A DNA stretch of 64,000 nt from JAJFJD01 sp965228425 (GTDB lineage Bacteria; Pseudomonadota; Alphaproteobacteria; UBA8366), in the NCBI GenBank assembly GCA_965228425.1, contig OZ245815.1, positions 868,001 to 932,000 of the forward strand. Reading direction: 5' to 3'. Shown here piece by piece: positions 16,638 to 25,265 of this stretch; position 1 is the first letter of the stretch, and every line of letters starts with the position of its first letter. The position numbers and the translations under genes were made by a program. The notes beneath the pieces were generated by a model, which was not told where the DNA came from, made no database searches, and was given only the letters and a program-made list of their open reading frames with translations.

Positions 16638-16646
16638 TGGTATAGG
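16638..16646 (+). promoter_or_regulatory. Possible extended -10 promoter of the D-carbamoylase gene
   Basis: TGG-TATAGG has the TGn extension next to a fair -10 box; no good -35 is seen. Transcription would begin near 16653, about 35 bases before the ATG at 16688. Confidence 0.3.
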
Positions 16647-16687
16647 ATGGGTCGCTGTCGAACGTCACGCAGGAGAGCAACCCAACC

Positions 16688-17626
16688 ATGTCCCGGATCG
16701 TCCGTGTCGCCGCGGGTCAACTCGGCCCGATCTCGCGCAACCACACGCGGGAGCAAACCGTCAAACGCATGATCGACCTGATGCGCGCCGCCCATGACCG
16801 CGGCGCGCAACTCATCGTTTTCCCCGAACTGGCGCTGACCACCTTCTTTCCGCGCTGGTATATGGAAGATCAGGCGGAGATCGACCGTCATTTCGAACGC
16901 GAGATGCCGAACGCCGACACGCAGTCGCTGTTCGACGAGGCGGTAAAGCTCGGCATGGGTTTCTATCTCGGCTATGCGGAGTTGACCGAGGAAGACGGCG
17001 AAACCCGGCACTTCAACACGGCGATCCTGGTTGGCCCGGACGGCGAGATCATCGGCAAGTACCGGAAAGTCCATCTGCCGGGATCGGAAGAACTGCGCCC
17101 GGCGCTGAAATGGCAGCAACTCGAAAAGCGCTATTTCGACTATGGCAACCTGGGTTTTCCGGTGTTCAAGGGCATGGGCGGTATCCTCGGAATGGCGATC
17201 TGCAACGACCGCCGCTGGCCCGAGACCTTTCGGGTGATGGGGCTTCAGGGCGTCGAGTTGGTGATGATCGGCTACAACTCGGCCGCGCACGATCCGAACG
17301 GCGGCGAGGAAAGCTACGACCTGCGGGTCTTCCACAGCAACCTGGCGGCGCAGGCCGGGGCCTATCAGAACGCAACCTGGGTCGTCAGCGTCGCGAAGGC
17401 CGGCGTGGAAGACGGTGCGGGCCTGATCGGGTCGAGCGTGATCGTCGATCCGAACGGGCAGATCGTAGCACAGGCCGAATCAACCGAGGACGAGTTGCTG
17501 GTGCACGACTGTGACTTGGACCTGTGCGCCCACGGCAAGGACAACATGTTCAATTTCGCGAAACACCGCCGGCCGCAGTATTACGGCCGCATCACCAGCC
17601 AAACCGGCGTCGAACCTCCGGAGTAG
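16688..17626 (+). CDS. N-carbamoyl-D-amino acid hydrolase (orphan copy)
   Basis: 312 residues of the nitrilase superfamily. The catalytic triad Glu47 (FPELALTTFFPRW), Lys127 (KYRKVHLPG) and Cys172 (ICNDRRWPE) falls at exactly the numbering known for Agrobacterium D-carbamoylase. The enzyme hydrolyses N-carbamoyl-D-amino acids to D-amino acids, CO2 and ammonia in the cytoplasm. A paralogue of identical length is in the hydantoin operon (22674-23612). This copy stands alone, divergent from the ThDP enzyme gene and convergent with the porin gene, so its substrate may differ. A nitrilase or amidase of other specificity is possible but less likely. Confidence 0.85.
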   Translation: MSRIVRVAAGQLGPISRNHTREQTVKRMIDLMRAAHDRGAQLIVFPELALTTFFPRWYMEDQAEIDRHFEREMPNADTQSLFDEAVKLGMGFYLGYAELTEEDGETRHFNTAILVGPDGEIIGKYRKVHLPGSEELRPALKWQQLEKRYFDYGNLGFPVFKGMGGILGMAICNDRRWPETFRVMGLQGVELVMIGYNSAAHDPNGGEESYDLRVFHSNLAAQAGAYQNATWVVSVAKAGVEDGAGLIGSSVIVDPNGQIVAQAESTEDELLVHDCDLDLCAHGKDNMFNFAKHRRPQYYGRITSQTGVEPPE

Positions 17627-17635
17627 GGAGCCCGA

Positions 17636-19006
17636 CTAGAACCGCAGCCGGAACCCGCCGGTGATCAGGTGCAGCGGGTCGGTGTCCTCGCGGAAAGGCG
17701 TGGGATCGGCGGCGGTGGTGGTGCGCAGGAAGTCGCCCCGCCATTGCCGGTATCCCGCATAAAGCTCGAGCCGCGTACCGAGGTTCCTGGCGGCGTCTAT
17801 TTCCTGAATGACGTTGACCCCGGCCATCACCACGCGGGTTTCAAGCCAGCGGCTGCCGTCGGTGCCCGGCACGAAACGGCCTTCGCCGCGGTCGTGGCCG
17901 TATCCGACGACGCCGTAGAGCACCGTGTCGCCGATTCCGAGCAAGTTGCGCCGCAAGCCGAGCTGTCCCCACAGCCCGAAATCGTCCGGCCGCCGGGCCC
18001 CGTCGCCATCGAAGTCGTTGGCATTGGAGCCATCGAACATCCGGTAGTTGGCGCCGACCACGCCAAAGAGTCCGGTGGGGCGGTCGCGCAAGCCGATCCC
18101 GCCGACCAGGGCTTCCTCGAATTCCGGAAAACCGATCCGCGCGCTGTCGTAATCTGGGTCCTGGTTCTTATGAAAGGCGAACGAGGCATCGACGGCGAAG
18201 CGCGATACGTCGCCCTTATACCGGAGGCCGAGGTCGAAGATATCCGTCTGCGCCTTGGCGGCGGAAAAAGTGACGCCGCCGATGCTCGGCGAATCGTAGC
18301 GGAACAAAAGGATCGGCTGGGTCAGCGGCCATTGCATCGGCGCGGCGAAGGCGGACCAGGGCCGGACGATCCGGCTGCGCCCGCCGCTGGGATTCGAGAT
18401 CACCGGATTGAACGCGCCGCCGACCAGGAAGAAGCTCGCCTGATCGGTCGCGAAGGTGCGGCCGGGGTTGGGCGTCCAACTGGCAATGACCGGCAGGCTT
18501 TCACCGATCGTCAGCTTGCCGTAAAGGCTATCGATCCAGCCGTGCAGCAATCGCGTGAACGGTTCGTCGTCGCCGTCGACGAAGGGCCGGGTGCGCGATT
18601 CGTCGGTCGCGCGAACCGTGGTGCTGCCGGGGATGTCGAAACCGGCTTCGTATTGAAAGTTGAGCGACCAGTCCAAGCCCGGATCCAGCCGCGCGATGAT
18701 CCCCAGCCGCGTACTCGACGGGTTGTTGTCGACGACGAAAGCATCACTCTCTTGGCCGTCTTCGGAGAAAATCGCTACGAGGTTAGCCTGTCCGTATGGC
18801 GTGAGCGTGAGCGCCGGATCGCCGCTGCCGGCCGACAGAAGGGGTTCGGCATACCGTGGTTTCAGGACGACGACGCCGTCTTGTTCCGCATCGGCCAGGC
18901 TCGTGCCGCATGCCGTGACAAGCGCGACCAGGCCGGCGGCAACTCCGGACATCCAATGATTGCGCCAGCACGAGCGACGTATAGACAAATTCCGTTCCTT
19001 CAACAT
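17636..19006 (-). CDS. Outer-membrane beta-barrel, porin-like
   Basis: 456 residues from the ATG at 19006. An arginine-rich start followed by a hydrophobic GVAAGLVALVTACGTSLADA segment is a signal peptide. The mature part alternates polar and aromatic residues as in beta strands, starts with a TLTPYGQANLV strand and ends in RLRF, with the C-terminal Phe that directs insertion by BAM. It should form a trimeric or monomeric pore for small solutes. The Cys in TACG could suggest a lipobox but the following residues do not fit well. ATG at 18952 or at 19054 are alternative starts; none has a strong ribosome-binding site. Substrate specificity is not visible. Confidence 0.7.
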   Translation of the reverse strand: MLKERNLSIRRSCWRNHWMSGVAAGLVALVTACGTSLADAEQDGVVVLKPRYAEPLLSAGSGDPALTLTPYGQANLVAIFSEDGQESDAFVVDNNPSSTRLGIIARLDPGLDWSLNFQYEAGFDIPGSTTVRATDESRTRPFVDGDDEPFTRLLHGWIDSLYGKLTIGESLPVIASWTPNPGRTFATDQASFFLVGGAFNPVISNPSGGRSRIVRPWSAFAAPMQWPLTQPILLFRYDSPSIGGVTFSAAKAQTDIFDLGLRYKGDVSRFAVDASFAFHKNQDPDYDSARIGFPEFEEALVGGIGLRDRPTGLFGVVGANYRMFDGSNANDFDGDGARRPDDFGLWGQLGLRRNLLGIGDTVLYGVVGYGHDRGEGRFVPGTDGSRWLETRVVMAGVNVIQEIDAARNLGTRLELYAGYRQWRGDFLRTTTAADPTPFREDTDPLHLITGGFRLRF

Positions 19007-19179
19007 CGCCCCTGCGGTGGCATAGCGGCGCCGCACGCCGAAGAAGATATGCATTATATGCGGCGGGAGGGGAGCATTTCCACTCTTTGCCGCACAATAG
19101 CCGGCGAGGATTGTATCGCGCCGAATTGATCCTACGTTAGTGCGGTGGGACAGACGCGATTGGCGATGTGGAGGAATGC

Positions 19180-20382
19180 ATGTTCAAACGATGCGACGTA
19201 AAGGATAGCGGCGAGCGCGGCGGCGTTCGGCACCGGATGAGGCCGCTGGCCGCTGGGGTATCGGTTCTGTTCCTCTCCGCCGTCCTGATGGGGTTCTTTC
19301 ACGGGTCGCACTCCGCGGACGGGACGGTCGAGAAATCCGAGCAGCACGCATTCCGCATCGTGACCGTCGCCAAAGGGCTCGATCATCCCTGGGGCGTGGC
19401 CTTCCTGCCGAACGGCGACATGTTGGTGACCGAGCGGTCCGGACAGCTTCGGGTGATCCGGGGCGGAAAACTCGACCCCAAGCCCGTTCGCGGCGTACCG
19501 GGGAATATCTACGCCGCCGGACAAGGCGGCTTGCTGGATGTGGCGGTGCATCCCGATTTCAAGAACAATCGGCTGATCTATCTGTCCTATTCCGGGCGCG
19601 GCGATGGCGGTGCGAACACCGAGGTGGCGCGCGGCCGGTTCACCGGCGATAGCCTGGAGAATCTCGAAGTCATCTTCCGCTCCACGCCGAAGACCGGCGG
19701 ATCGGGGCATTTCGGCTCGCGTCTCGTCTTCGCGCCGGACGGCACGCTCTACGTCACAACCGGCGACCGCCGCCAGATGAAGGAATCGCAAAACACCGGC
19801 AACCATATCGGTACCGTCTTGCGGCTACGCGACGACGGGTCGGTGCCGCCGGACAATCCCTTCGTCGGCAAGGGCGACGCACGGCCCGAAATCTTCTCCT
19901 ACGGCCACCGCAACGGCCAGGGCATGGCTTTGCGGCCGGGCACCGATGTCATCTGGATGCACGAACATGGGGCGCAGGGCGGTGACGAGGTCAATATCCT
20001 GCGGGCCGGTGCGAACTATGGCTGGCCGGTAATCACCTACGGCGTCGACTATGGCGGCGGCAAGATCTCCGACCGGACATCTGCGCCGGGCATGGAGCAG
20101 CCGGTGGTGTATTGGGACCCCTCGATCGCGCCCAGCGGGATGGCGTTCTATGACGGAGACCGTTTCCCGGAATGGCGCGGCGATCTCTTCGTCGGCGCGC
20201 TCAAACTGACCCATCTGCGGCGGTTGGAACTCGACGGCGACAAGGTCGTGGCGCAGGAGGTTCTGTTGGAAGGCTTGGATGAACGCATCCGGGACGTGCG
20301 GAACGGTCCGGATGGCTATCTATACGTGCTGACCGACAGCTCCAGCGGCCAATTGCTTCGCTTGGAGCCGGAAGGACCGTAG
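19180..20382 (+). CDS. PQQ-dependent sugar dehydrogenase (glucose/sorbosone dehydrogenase family)
   Basis: 400 residues. After an N-terminal hydrophobic segment (about 22-40, export signal or anchor) comes a six-bladed propeller of the soluble aldose/sorbosone dehydrogenase family, with LDHPWGVAFLPNGDMLVTER, then GGLLDVAVHPDF, HFGSRLVFAPDGTLYV and the PQQ/Ca site region SYGHRNGQGMALRP followed by WMHEHGAQGGDEVN. The enzyme oxidises aldoses at C1 in the periplasm using PQQ. The ATG at 19180 is chosen because GGAGGA lies at 19170-19175; a GTG at 19168 is upstream of that. No electron acceptor gene is adjacent. E. coli YliI is a characterised relative. Confidence 0.85.
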   Translation: MFKRCDVKDSGERGGVRHRMRPLAAGVSVLFLSAVLMGFFHGSHSADGTVEKSEQHAFRIVTVAKGLDHPWGVAFLPNGDMLVTERSGQLRVIRGGKLDPKPVRGVPGNIYAAGQGGLLDVAVHPDFKNNRLIYLSYSGRGDGGANTEVARGRFTGDSLENLEVIFRSTPKTGGSGHFGSRLVFAPDGTLYVTTGDRRQMKESQNTGNHIGTVLRLRDDGSVPPDNPFVGKGDARPEIFSYGHRNGQGMALRPGTDVIWMHEHGAQGGDEVNILRAGANYGWPVITYGVDYGGGKISDRTSAPGMEQPVVYWDPSIAPSGMAFYDGDRFPEWRGDLFVGALKLTHLRRLELDGDKVVAQEVLLEGLDERIRDVRNGPDGYLYVLTDSSSGQLLRLEPEGP

Positions 20383-20420
20383 AAATATCGGCCAAGGCCG
20401 CGCCAAATTCGGTGCCTGCG

Positions 20421-20448
20421 TTGAAACCGGGCGGCGCGCTGATATAGT
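20421..20448 (+). promoter_or_regulatory. Predicted sigma70 promoter of the 20503 dioxygenase gene
   Basis: TTGAAA (20421-20426) and TATAGT (20443-20448) are 16 bases apart, a good match to the housekeeping consensus. Transcription would start near 20455, about 48 bases before the ATG at 20503. Confidence 0.6.
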
Positions 20449-20502
20449 GAATTTCTCACAACTGGCGCATTGTTTCGGACCCTTGGCGCTGGAGCACACT
20501 CA

Positions 20503-21558
20503 ATGCCTTCGAATTTGAATACCACCGACGCAGGCGGGAACGGCGGCATGCCGCCCACACGCTTTCACGTGCAACCGTTGCCGGGTGCTAACTTCGGCGG
20601 CATGGTCGAAGTCTCCGGCATCGCCGATGCGCGCGCCGCGATCGCCGCGGCGGAGGCGGAACCGGAAACCTTGCCCACGGCCCTTTGCGAGGCACGAGGA
20701 TTCTTGCTGCTCCGCGGGATGGGCGCAATTTCCGAAGATCCCGAGTTGCTGGTTCGGCTGAGCCGCCTGTTCGGCCCGGAGGTCGAGGACTATAACCAGA
20801 CTCTGGTTAAAAAGAGCACGGTCCACCGGGACGTTCCGGAAATTTTTATCGTTTCGAATGTTCCGCCGGTAAACAAAATACCGCCGGCACGGCCCAACCC
20901 GCCGTTGACCGAGGACGGCAAGCTGCCGACGCGATTTCCGCACCGGCGCGGCTGGCATACGGACCAGAGTTACCGCCGTCCACCGCCCGATATCTCGTTG
21001 TTTTATGCAGTTCAGCCTTCACCCAAGGGCCAGGGCCAGACGTTATTCGCCAACGGCATCCTGGCCTATGAAGCCCTTCCGCCTGAGTTGCGGGCACGGG
21101 TTGAGGGACTCGAGGGAATACATTCCAGCTCCGCGAACGGCCGAACCGAGTATGCGGTTCGGGACGGCAAACCACCCAAGGACCTGCAGCCGCATGAAGC
21201 GCCGCAGCGGCAGCCGGTGGTGCGCACCCATCCGGTGACGGGTGAGAAAGCGCTGTATCTATGCGAGGCCGGGCAGATGGATTGGATCGACGGGCCTTTC
21301 GTCGGCCTCGAGCCCGGACCCGACGGCGAGGGCGGGAAGCTGCTGTACGAGATCATGCGGCATTACACCCGGCCGGAATTCGTTTACGCCCACGAATGGG
21401 AGGCGAACGATTTGGTGATCTGGGACAATCGTAGTCTTGTCCACTCGTCGACATGGTTCGATGCCGACACGGTCCAGCGCGTGATGTGGCGGACGACCGT
21501 GCGCGGGAACCCCGGCAGCGACTATGACGGTGAGCGGCGGAGCTGGATTCCCGTCTAG
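20503..21558 (+). CDS. TauD/TfdA-family Fe(II)/2-oxoglutarate dioxygenase (1 of 6)
   Basis: 351 residues. The iron ligands are His152 and Asp154 (GWHTDQSYR) and the distal His314 (SLVHSS); Arg330 (RTTVRG) should bind 2-oxoglutarate. The ATG at 20503 has GGAG at 20491-20494. The reaction would be oxidative hydroxylation of a small organic acid or sulfonate, with release of CO2 and succinate. This is the longest and most diverged of the family members here, with an extra 20-residue N-terminal region. It has its own promoter and is convergent with the hydantoin operon. Substrate unknown. Confidence 0.85.
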   Translation: MPSNLNTTDAGGNGGMPPTRFHVQPLPGANFGGMVEVSGIADARAAIAAAEAEPETLPTALCEARGFLLLRGMGAISEDPELLVRLSRLFGPEVEDYNQTLVKKSTVHRDVPEIFIVSNVPPVNKIPPARPNPPLTEDGKLPTRFPHRRGWHTDQSYRRPPPDISLFYAVQPSPKGQGQTLFANGILAYEALPPELRARVEGLEGIHSSSANGRTEYAVRDGKPPKDLQPHEAPQRQPVVRTHPVTGEKALYLCEAGQMDWIDGPFVGLEPGPDGEGGKLLYEIMRHYTRPEFVYAHEWEANDLVIWDNRSLVHSSTWFDADTVQRVMWRTTVRGNPGSDYDGERRSWIPV

Positions 21559-21562
21559 CGGG

Positions 21563-21967
21563 CTACCAAAGCGGGTCGCCGTCCATGGTCGAGACATGGG
21601 CGGCCACGACCTTCCACCCAACATCGGGGAAACGCACGAAGGTTTGGCTCTGCCGGCCGATCGAGTCGCGGCCGCGGACCTTGAATTCCAGGTTCGTTGT
21701 CGCGAAGTCGCGGCCGAGGGTCAGGATTTCCAGGCGGATGCGTTTCTCCTTGATGCCCGGTCCGGGCGCGCGGGCGACCCGGTGGCCGTGAATCGCCTCG
21801 AAGCCGTACCCGTTCTCGTGCAGCGCATAGCGGATCGTGTGCGGACTGTCCCAGAAGGTGGCGTCGAGCACGTCCACATTCTTGTCGATCAACGCCTGTT
21901 CGTAGCGTTCGAACAATTCGCTGATTTCGGCCACCACCTCGGGGATGTTCGGCGTTCGGTCGTCCAC
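21563..21967 (-). CDS. DUF3225 (AtzH/HpxZ-like) protein of the hydantoin operon
   Basis: 134 residues with a GTG start and AAGGAA upstream. The sequence, including FERYEQALIDKNVDVLDATF and WDSPHTIRYALHENGYGF, matches the NTF2-like DUF3225 family, which includes HpxZ of oxalurate catabolism and AtzH of triazine/biuret pathways. AtzH is reported as an amidohydrolase-pathway helper; the role of most members is unknown. It is the last gene of a four-gene hydantoin operon, 31 bp after the racemase, which ties it to cyclic ureide breakdown. It is small, cytoplasmic and lacks any signal sequence. Confidence 0.78.
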   Translation of the reverse strand: MDDRTPNIPEVVAEISELFERYEQALIDKNVDVLDATFWDSPHTIRYALHENGYGFEAIHGHRVARAPGPGIKEKRIRLEILTLGRDFATTNLEFKVRGRDSIGRQSQTFVRFPDVGWKVVAAHVSTMDGDPLW

Positions 21968-21998
21968 GATGCGATTCCTTCCAATCCTGTGATCTCGA

Positions 21999-22667
21999 TT
22001 AGGTCGTGCGATAGCCGAGACGGACGGCGCTGATCGCCATGCCGACCGCGGCTTGGGTCGGGTCGACCACCGGCACGCCGAGCGTATCCTCCAGCGTGCT
22101 GCGGTAGCGCGCCATGCCGGCGCAGCCCATGACCAGCACGTCGGCGCCGTGGTCGTCGCGTAGTTGCTGCCCGGTTTCGATCATGCGTGCCAGCGTCCGG
22201 GCTTCGTCGGCCAATTCGGTAACGCCGAGGCCGACCGCCGCTTCCCCGGCGAAACGGCTCTCGATCCCGAGCGCGCGAATATAGCGGGCATGCCGCGCCG
22301 CGCCCGAGGCCAGGATCGCGATCAACCCGACTCGGTCGCCCAGCGTCATCGCGGTCAGCAGCCCCGATTCCGCGATCCCGAAGACCGGCTTGTCCGTTGT
22401 TTCCCGCGCGGCGTGCAGGCCCGGGTCGGAAAAGCAGGCGATCACGAAGGCCGCGGTGGCATTGTCCTGCGCTTTGACGAGGTCGCAAAGCGGCATCACC
22501 ACGCCGTCCACATCCCGCTGGCTTTCGATTCCGGGCGGGCCTTCCGCCAGGGTCAGGCAGTCGATCGTCTCGCCGCCGTCGGCGCGCAACGGATCGAGCG
22601 CGCGGTCGATATCATCGGTGACGGTGGTCGACGAGTTCGGGTTGATGACGGTGATGCGATTGCCCAT
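21999..22667 (-). CDS. hyuE: Hydantoin racemase (Asp/Glu racemase superfamily)
   Basis: 222 residues, typical for hydantoin racemase, a cofactor-independent enzyme that interconverts D- and L-5-substituted hydantoins. The two acid/base cysteines are present: Cys78 (IACFSDPG) and Cys182 (VMGCAGMA). The N-terminal INPNSS motif is also characteristic. It starts 6 bp after the carbamoylase stop, so the two are coupled. Racemisation lets the D-specific hydantoinase and carbamoylase consume the whole racemic pool. The hyuE symbol follows common usage for this family and is a guess at naming. Confidence 0.85.
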   Translation of the reverse strand: MGNRITVINPNSSTTVTDDIDRALDPLRADGGETIDCLTLAEGPPGIESQRDVDGVVMPLCDLVKAQDNATAAFVIACFSDPGLHAARETTDKPVFGIAESGLLTAMTLGDRVGLIAILASGAARHARYIRALGIESRFAGEAAVGLGVTELADEARTLARMIETGQQLRDDHGADVLVMGCAGMARYRSTLEDTLGVPVVDPTQAAVGMAISAVRLGYRTT

Positions 22668-22673
22668 GGCGGC

Positions 22674-23612
22674 CTATTCCGGCGGCGGCACCGCGCCGGT
22701 GCGTTCGATGATCAGCTTGTAATGTTCGGGCCGGCGATGGGCGGCAAAGTTGAAGATCGTTTCGCGCCCGAAGATGCAATCGTCGAGATCGCAGTCGGCG
22801 ACGATCAACTCGTCGCCCAAGGTATGGCATTGCGCGACGATCTCGCCGGAGGGTGCGATGATCACGCTGCCGCCCATCAGGTCGTTGTCGTCCTCGTTGC
22901 CGGCCTTGGCGACGCCGACCACCCAGGTGCTGTTCTGATACGCGCCCGCCTGCATGGTGACGTGGTTGTGGAACATGCGCAGATGCGGCGCCTCGTCGGA
23001 TAGCGAGTTGATCGTCGGGGTGTTGTAGCCGAGCATCAGCATCTCGACGCCCTGCAGTCCCATCACGCGGTAGGTCTCGGGCCAGCGCCGGTCGTTGCAC
23101 AGGCACATGCCCATGACTCCGCCCATGGTGCGGGTCACCGGGAATCCCAGGTTGCCCACCTCGAAGTAGCGTTTCTCGAGATGCTGGTGCGTGCGGTCGG
23201 GGTCGTATTCGTCGTGACCGGGGAGGTGGACCTTGCGGTATTTGAGAACGATGTCGCCGGTCTTATCGACCAGGATCGCCGTGTTGTACCGGTGCGGCGC
23301 GCCGCCTTCCTCGGTCAACTCGGCATAGCCGAGATAGAAGCCGAGCCCGTATTCCTTGGCGGCGGTGAACAACGGTTGCGTTTCGTTGCTCGGCATCGCG
23401 GATTCGAACCAGGTATCGACTTCCGCCTGATCCTCCATGTACCAGCGCGGGAAGAAGGTGGTCAGCGCCAGTTCCGGGAATACGACCAGGTCACAGTTCT
23501 TTTCATGCGCTTTTTTCAGAAGCGCGAGCATACGTTCGACAACCGCCGCGCGGCCTTCCGCGCGCTGGATCGGCCCCATCTGTGCGGCGCCGACGGTTAC
23601 CACTCTCGACAT
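22674..23612 (-). CDS. N-carbamoyl-D-amino acid hydrolase (hydantoin operon copy)
   Basis: 312 residues from the ATG at 23612, which has AGGAGG just upstream. It is a nitrilase-superfamily enzyme with Glu47 (FPELALTTFFPRW), Lys127 (KYRKVHLPG) and Cys172 (LCNDRRWPE), the numbering of Agrobacterium D-carbamoylase. It performs the second step of D-amino-acid release from hydantoins: the ring opened by the hydantoinase gives an N-carbamoyl-D-amino acid, which this enzyme hydrolyses. It lies between hydantoinase (47 bp upstream) and racemase (6 bp downstream). The paralogue at 16688-17626 is the same length and shares the active-site blocks. Confidence 0.88.
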   Translation of the reverse strand: MSRVVTVGAAQMGPIQRAEGRAAVVERMLALLKKAHEKNCDLVVFPELALTTFFPRWYMEDQAEVDTWFESAMPSNETQPLFTAAKEYGLGFYLGYAELTEEGGAPHRYNTAILVDKTGDIVLKYRKVHLPGHDEYDPDRTHQHLEKRYFEVGNLGFPVTRTMGGVMGMCLCNDRRWPETYRVMGLQGVEMLMLGYNTPTINSLSDEAPHLRMFHNHVTMQAGAYQNSTWVVGVAKAGNEDDNDLMGGSVIIAPSGEIVAQCHTLGDELIVADCDLDDCIFGRETIFNFAAHRRPEHYKLIIERTGAVPPPE

Positions 23613-23659
23613 TCTCAACTTCCTCCTGCAACGAACAATGGGGCCGCCTGGCTGCGGTC

Positions 23660-25108
23660 TTACTCGGTGGCGTGATGGACGCCGTGAATCGCGGGACCGC
23701 CTGATTTCGGCGGATTGGGCAGGTCGCATTCCAGGAATTGGCCGCGCCCGGGGTTGCCCTTGGGGTCTTTACCGTCCCACACGACTTCGCCGCGCGACAA
23801 GGTCAAAATGGGATATCCGGTGATCTCGCGGCCTTCGTAGGGCGTGTAGTCCAGGTTGTCGTGCAGCATGTCGATCGAGATGGTGACGCGTTTGTCCGGG
23901 TCCCAGATTGCGATATCGGCGTCGGCGCCCACGGCGATCGTGCCTTTGCGCGGATAGAGGCCGTAGATTTTCGCCGGGTTGGTCGCGGTGATGTCGACGA
24001 ACTTGTTCAGCGAGATGCGCTGCTTGCCGACGCCTTCGGAAAACAGCATCGGCAGGCGAATCTCGATTCCGGGCACGCCGTTCGGCACCTTGGTGAAGGG
24101 CGCGTTCTCGCCTTGGTTCTTCTTGCCCTCCGGATCGTCGAAGCGATACGGCGCGTGGTCCGAGGAGAACACGTCGAGCGTGCCGGTCTCGATTCCCCGC
24201 CAGACGAATTCCTGGTTGGCGGCGTCCCGTGGCGGCGGGCTGCAGATGTATTTCGCCCCCTCGAAGCCGGGCCGGTCCAGGTCGTCAGCGGTCAGGAACA
24301 AATATTGCGGACAGGTCTCGCCATGGATGCGCAATCCTTTCTGGCGGGCCTTGGCGATCTCCTCGATCGCTTCGCGGCCCGAGACATGGACGATCAGCAT
24401 CGGCAGGTCGATGATCTCGGCCAGGGTGATCGCGCGGTGGGTCGCCTCGCGTTCCGCCGGTGCCGCATGCGATACCGCGTGGTATCTCGGCTCGACATGG
24501 CCGGCAGCGACCAACTGTTCGCTCAGCCAACTGATCACGTCGTGGTTTTCCGCGTGGACCATGACCATGGCGCCCTCCCGCCGCGCGGTCGTCAGCACCT
24601 TGAGCATCTGCGAATCGTCCAGCTTCAACGCGTCGTAGGTCATGTAGACCTTGAAGGAGGTGTGGCCTTCGCGGATCAGCGCGGGCAGGTCTTGCCCCAG
24701 CACCTGGTCGGACGGGTCCGAGATGATCAAGTGGAAGGCGTAGTCGATGACCGCCTTGCCCTTGGCACGGCCATGATAGTCGTCGACCACGGCACGCAGG
24801 GATTGGCCACGGTACTGCGCGGCGAAGGGAATGATCGTCGTGGTGCCGCCACAGGCCGCCGAGATGCTGCCTGATTCGAAGTCGTCCGCTGATTCCACGC
24901 CGTGCGAGCCGGGTTGGTCGATATGGCAATGACTGTCGATGCCGCCGGGTAGCACCAGCTTGCCCGATGCGTCGATGATCTCCGCGCCGTCGTCGAGGGA
25001 GTCGGCCAGGGCGACAACCGTGCCGTTCCGGATACCGACGTCGCATTGCACCGTATCGGATGCGGTCGCGACGGTGCCGCCGCGGATAATCATATCGAAT
25101 TCGGCCAT
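23660..25108 (-). CDS. hydA: D-hydantoinase / dihydropyrimidinase
   Basis: 482 residues, the standard length. It is a binuclear-metal amidohydrolase that opens hydantoin or dihydropyrimidine rings. All ligands are visible: His60-x-His62 (SHCHID), carboxylated Lys153 (SFKVYMTYDA), His185 (VHAENHD), His241 (VHVSGRE) and Asp317 (SSDHAP). The ATG at 25108 is preferred because GGAGGGAAG precedes it. It is the first gene of the operon with D-carbamoylase, racemase and DUF3225. The D-carbamoylase and racemase partners, and lack of a reductive pyrimidine dehydrogenase nearby, favour hydantoin over pyrimidine catabolism. Confidence 0.9.
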   Translation of the reverse strand: MAEFDMIIRGGTVATASDTVQCDVGIRNGTVVALADSLDDGAEIIDASGKLVLPGGIDSHCHIDQPGSHGVESADDFESGSISAACGGTTTIIPFAAQYRGQSLRAVVDDYHGRAKGKAVIDYAFHLIISDPSDQVLGQDLPALIREGHTSFKVYMTYDALKLDDSQMLKVLTTARREGAMVMVHAENHDVISWLSEQLVAAGHVEPRYHAVSHAAPAEREATHRAITLAEIIDLPMLIVHVSGREAIEEIAKARQKGLRIHGETCPQYLFLTADDLDRPGFEGAKYICSPPPRDAANQEFVWRGIETGTLDVFSSDHAPYRFDDPEGKKNQGENAPFTKVPNGVPGIEIRLPMLFSEGVGKQRISLNKFVDITATNPAKIYGLYPRKGTIAVGADADIAIWDPDKRVTISIDMLHDNLDYTPYEGREITGYPILTLSRGEVVWDGKDPKGNPGRGQFLECDLPNPPKSGGPAIHGVHHATE

Positions 25109-25265
25109 GCTTCCCTCCACCAATCGGTCTTCTTAAGACAATGATTGTGCCTGCCTGTGCGGCAATTGCAATCGGTGTCGCCTCGCCTGGGACGCCCGCT
25201 TGACCCATGCCGGACTGCGTGATCGGATGAAGGCCGCTCTTTCCGCCCCTCCGCAGGAGGCAGGA

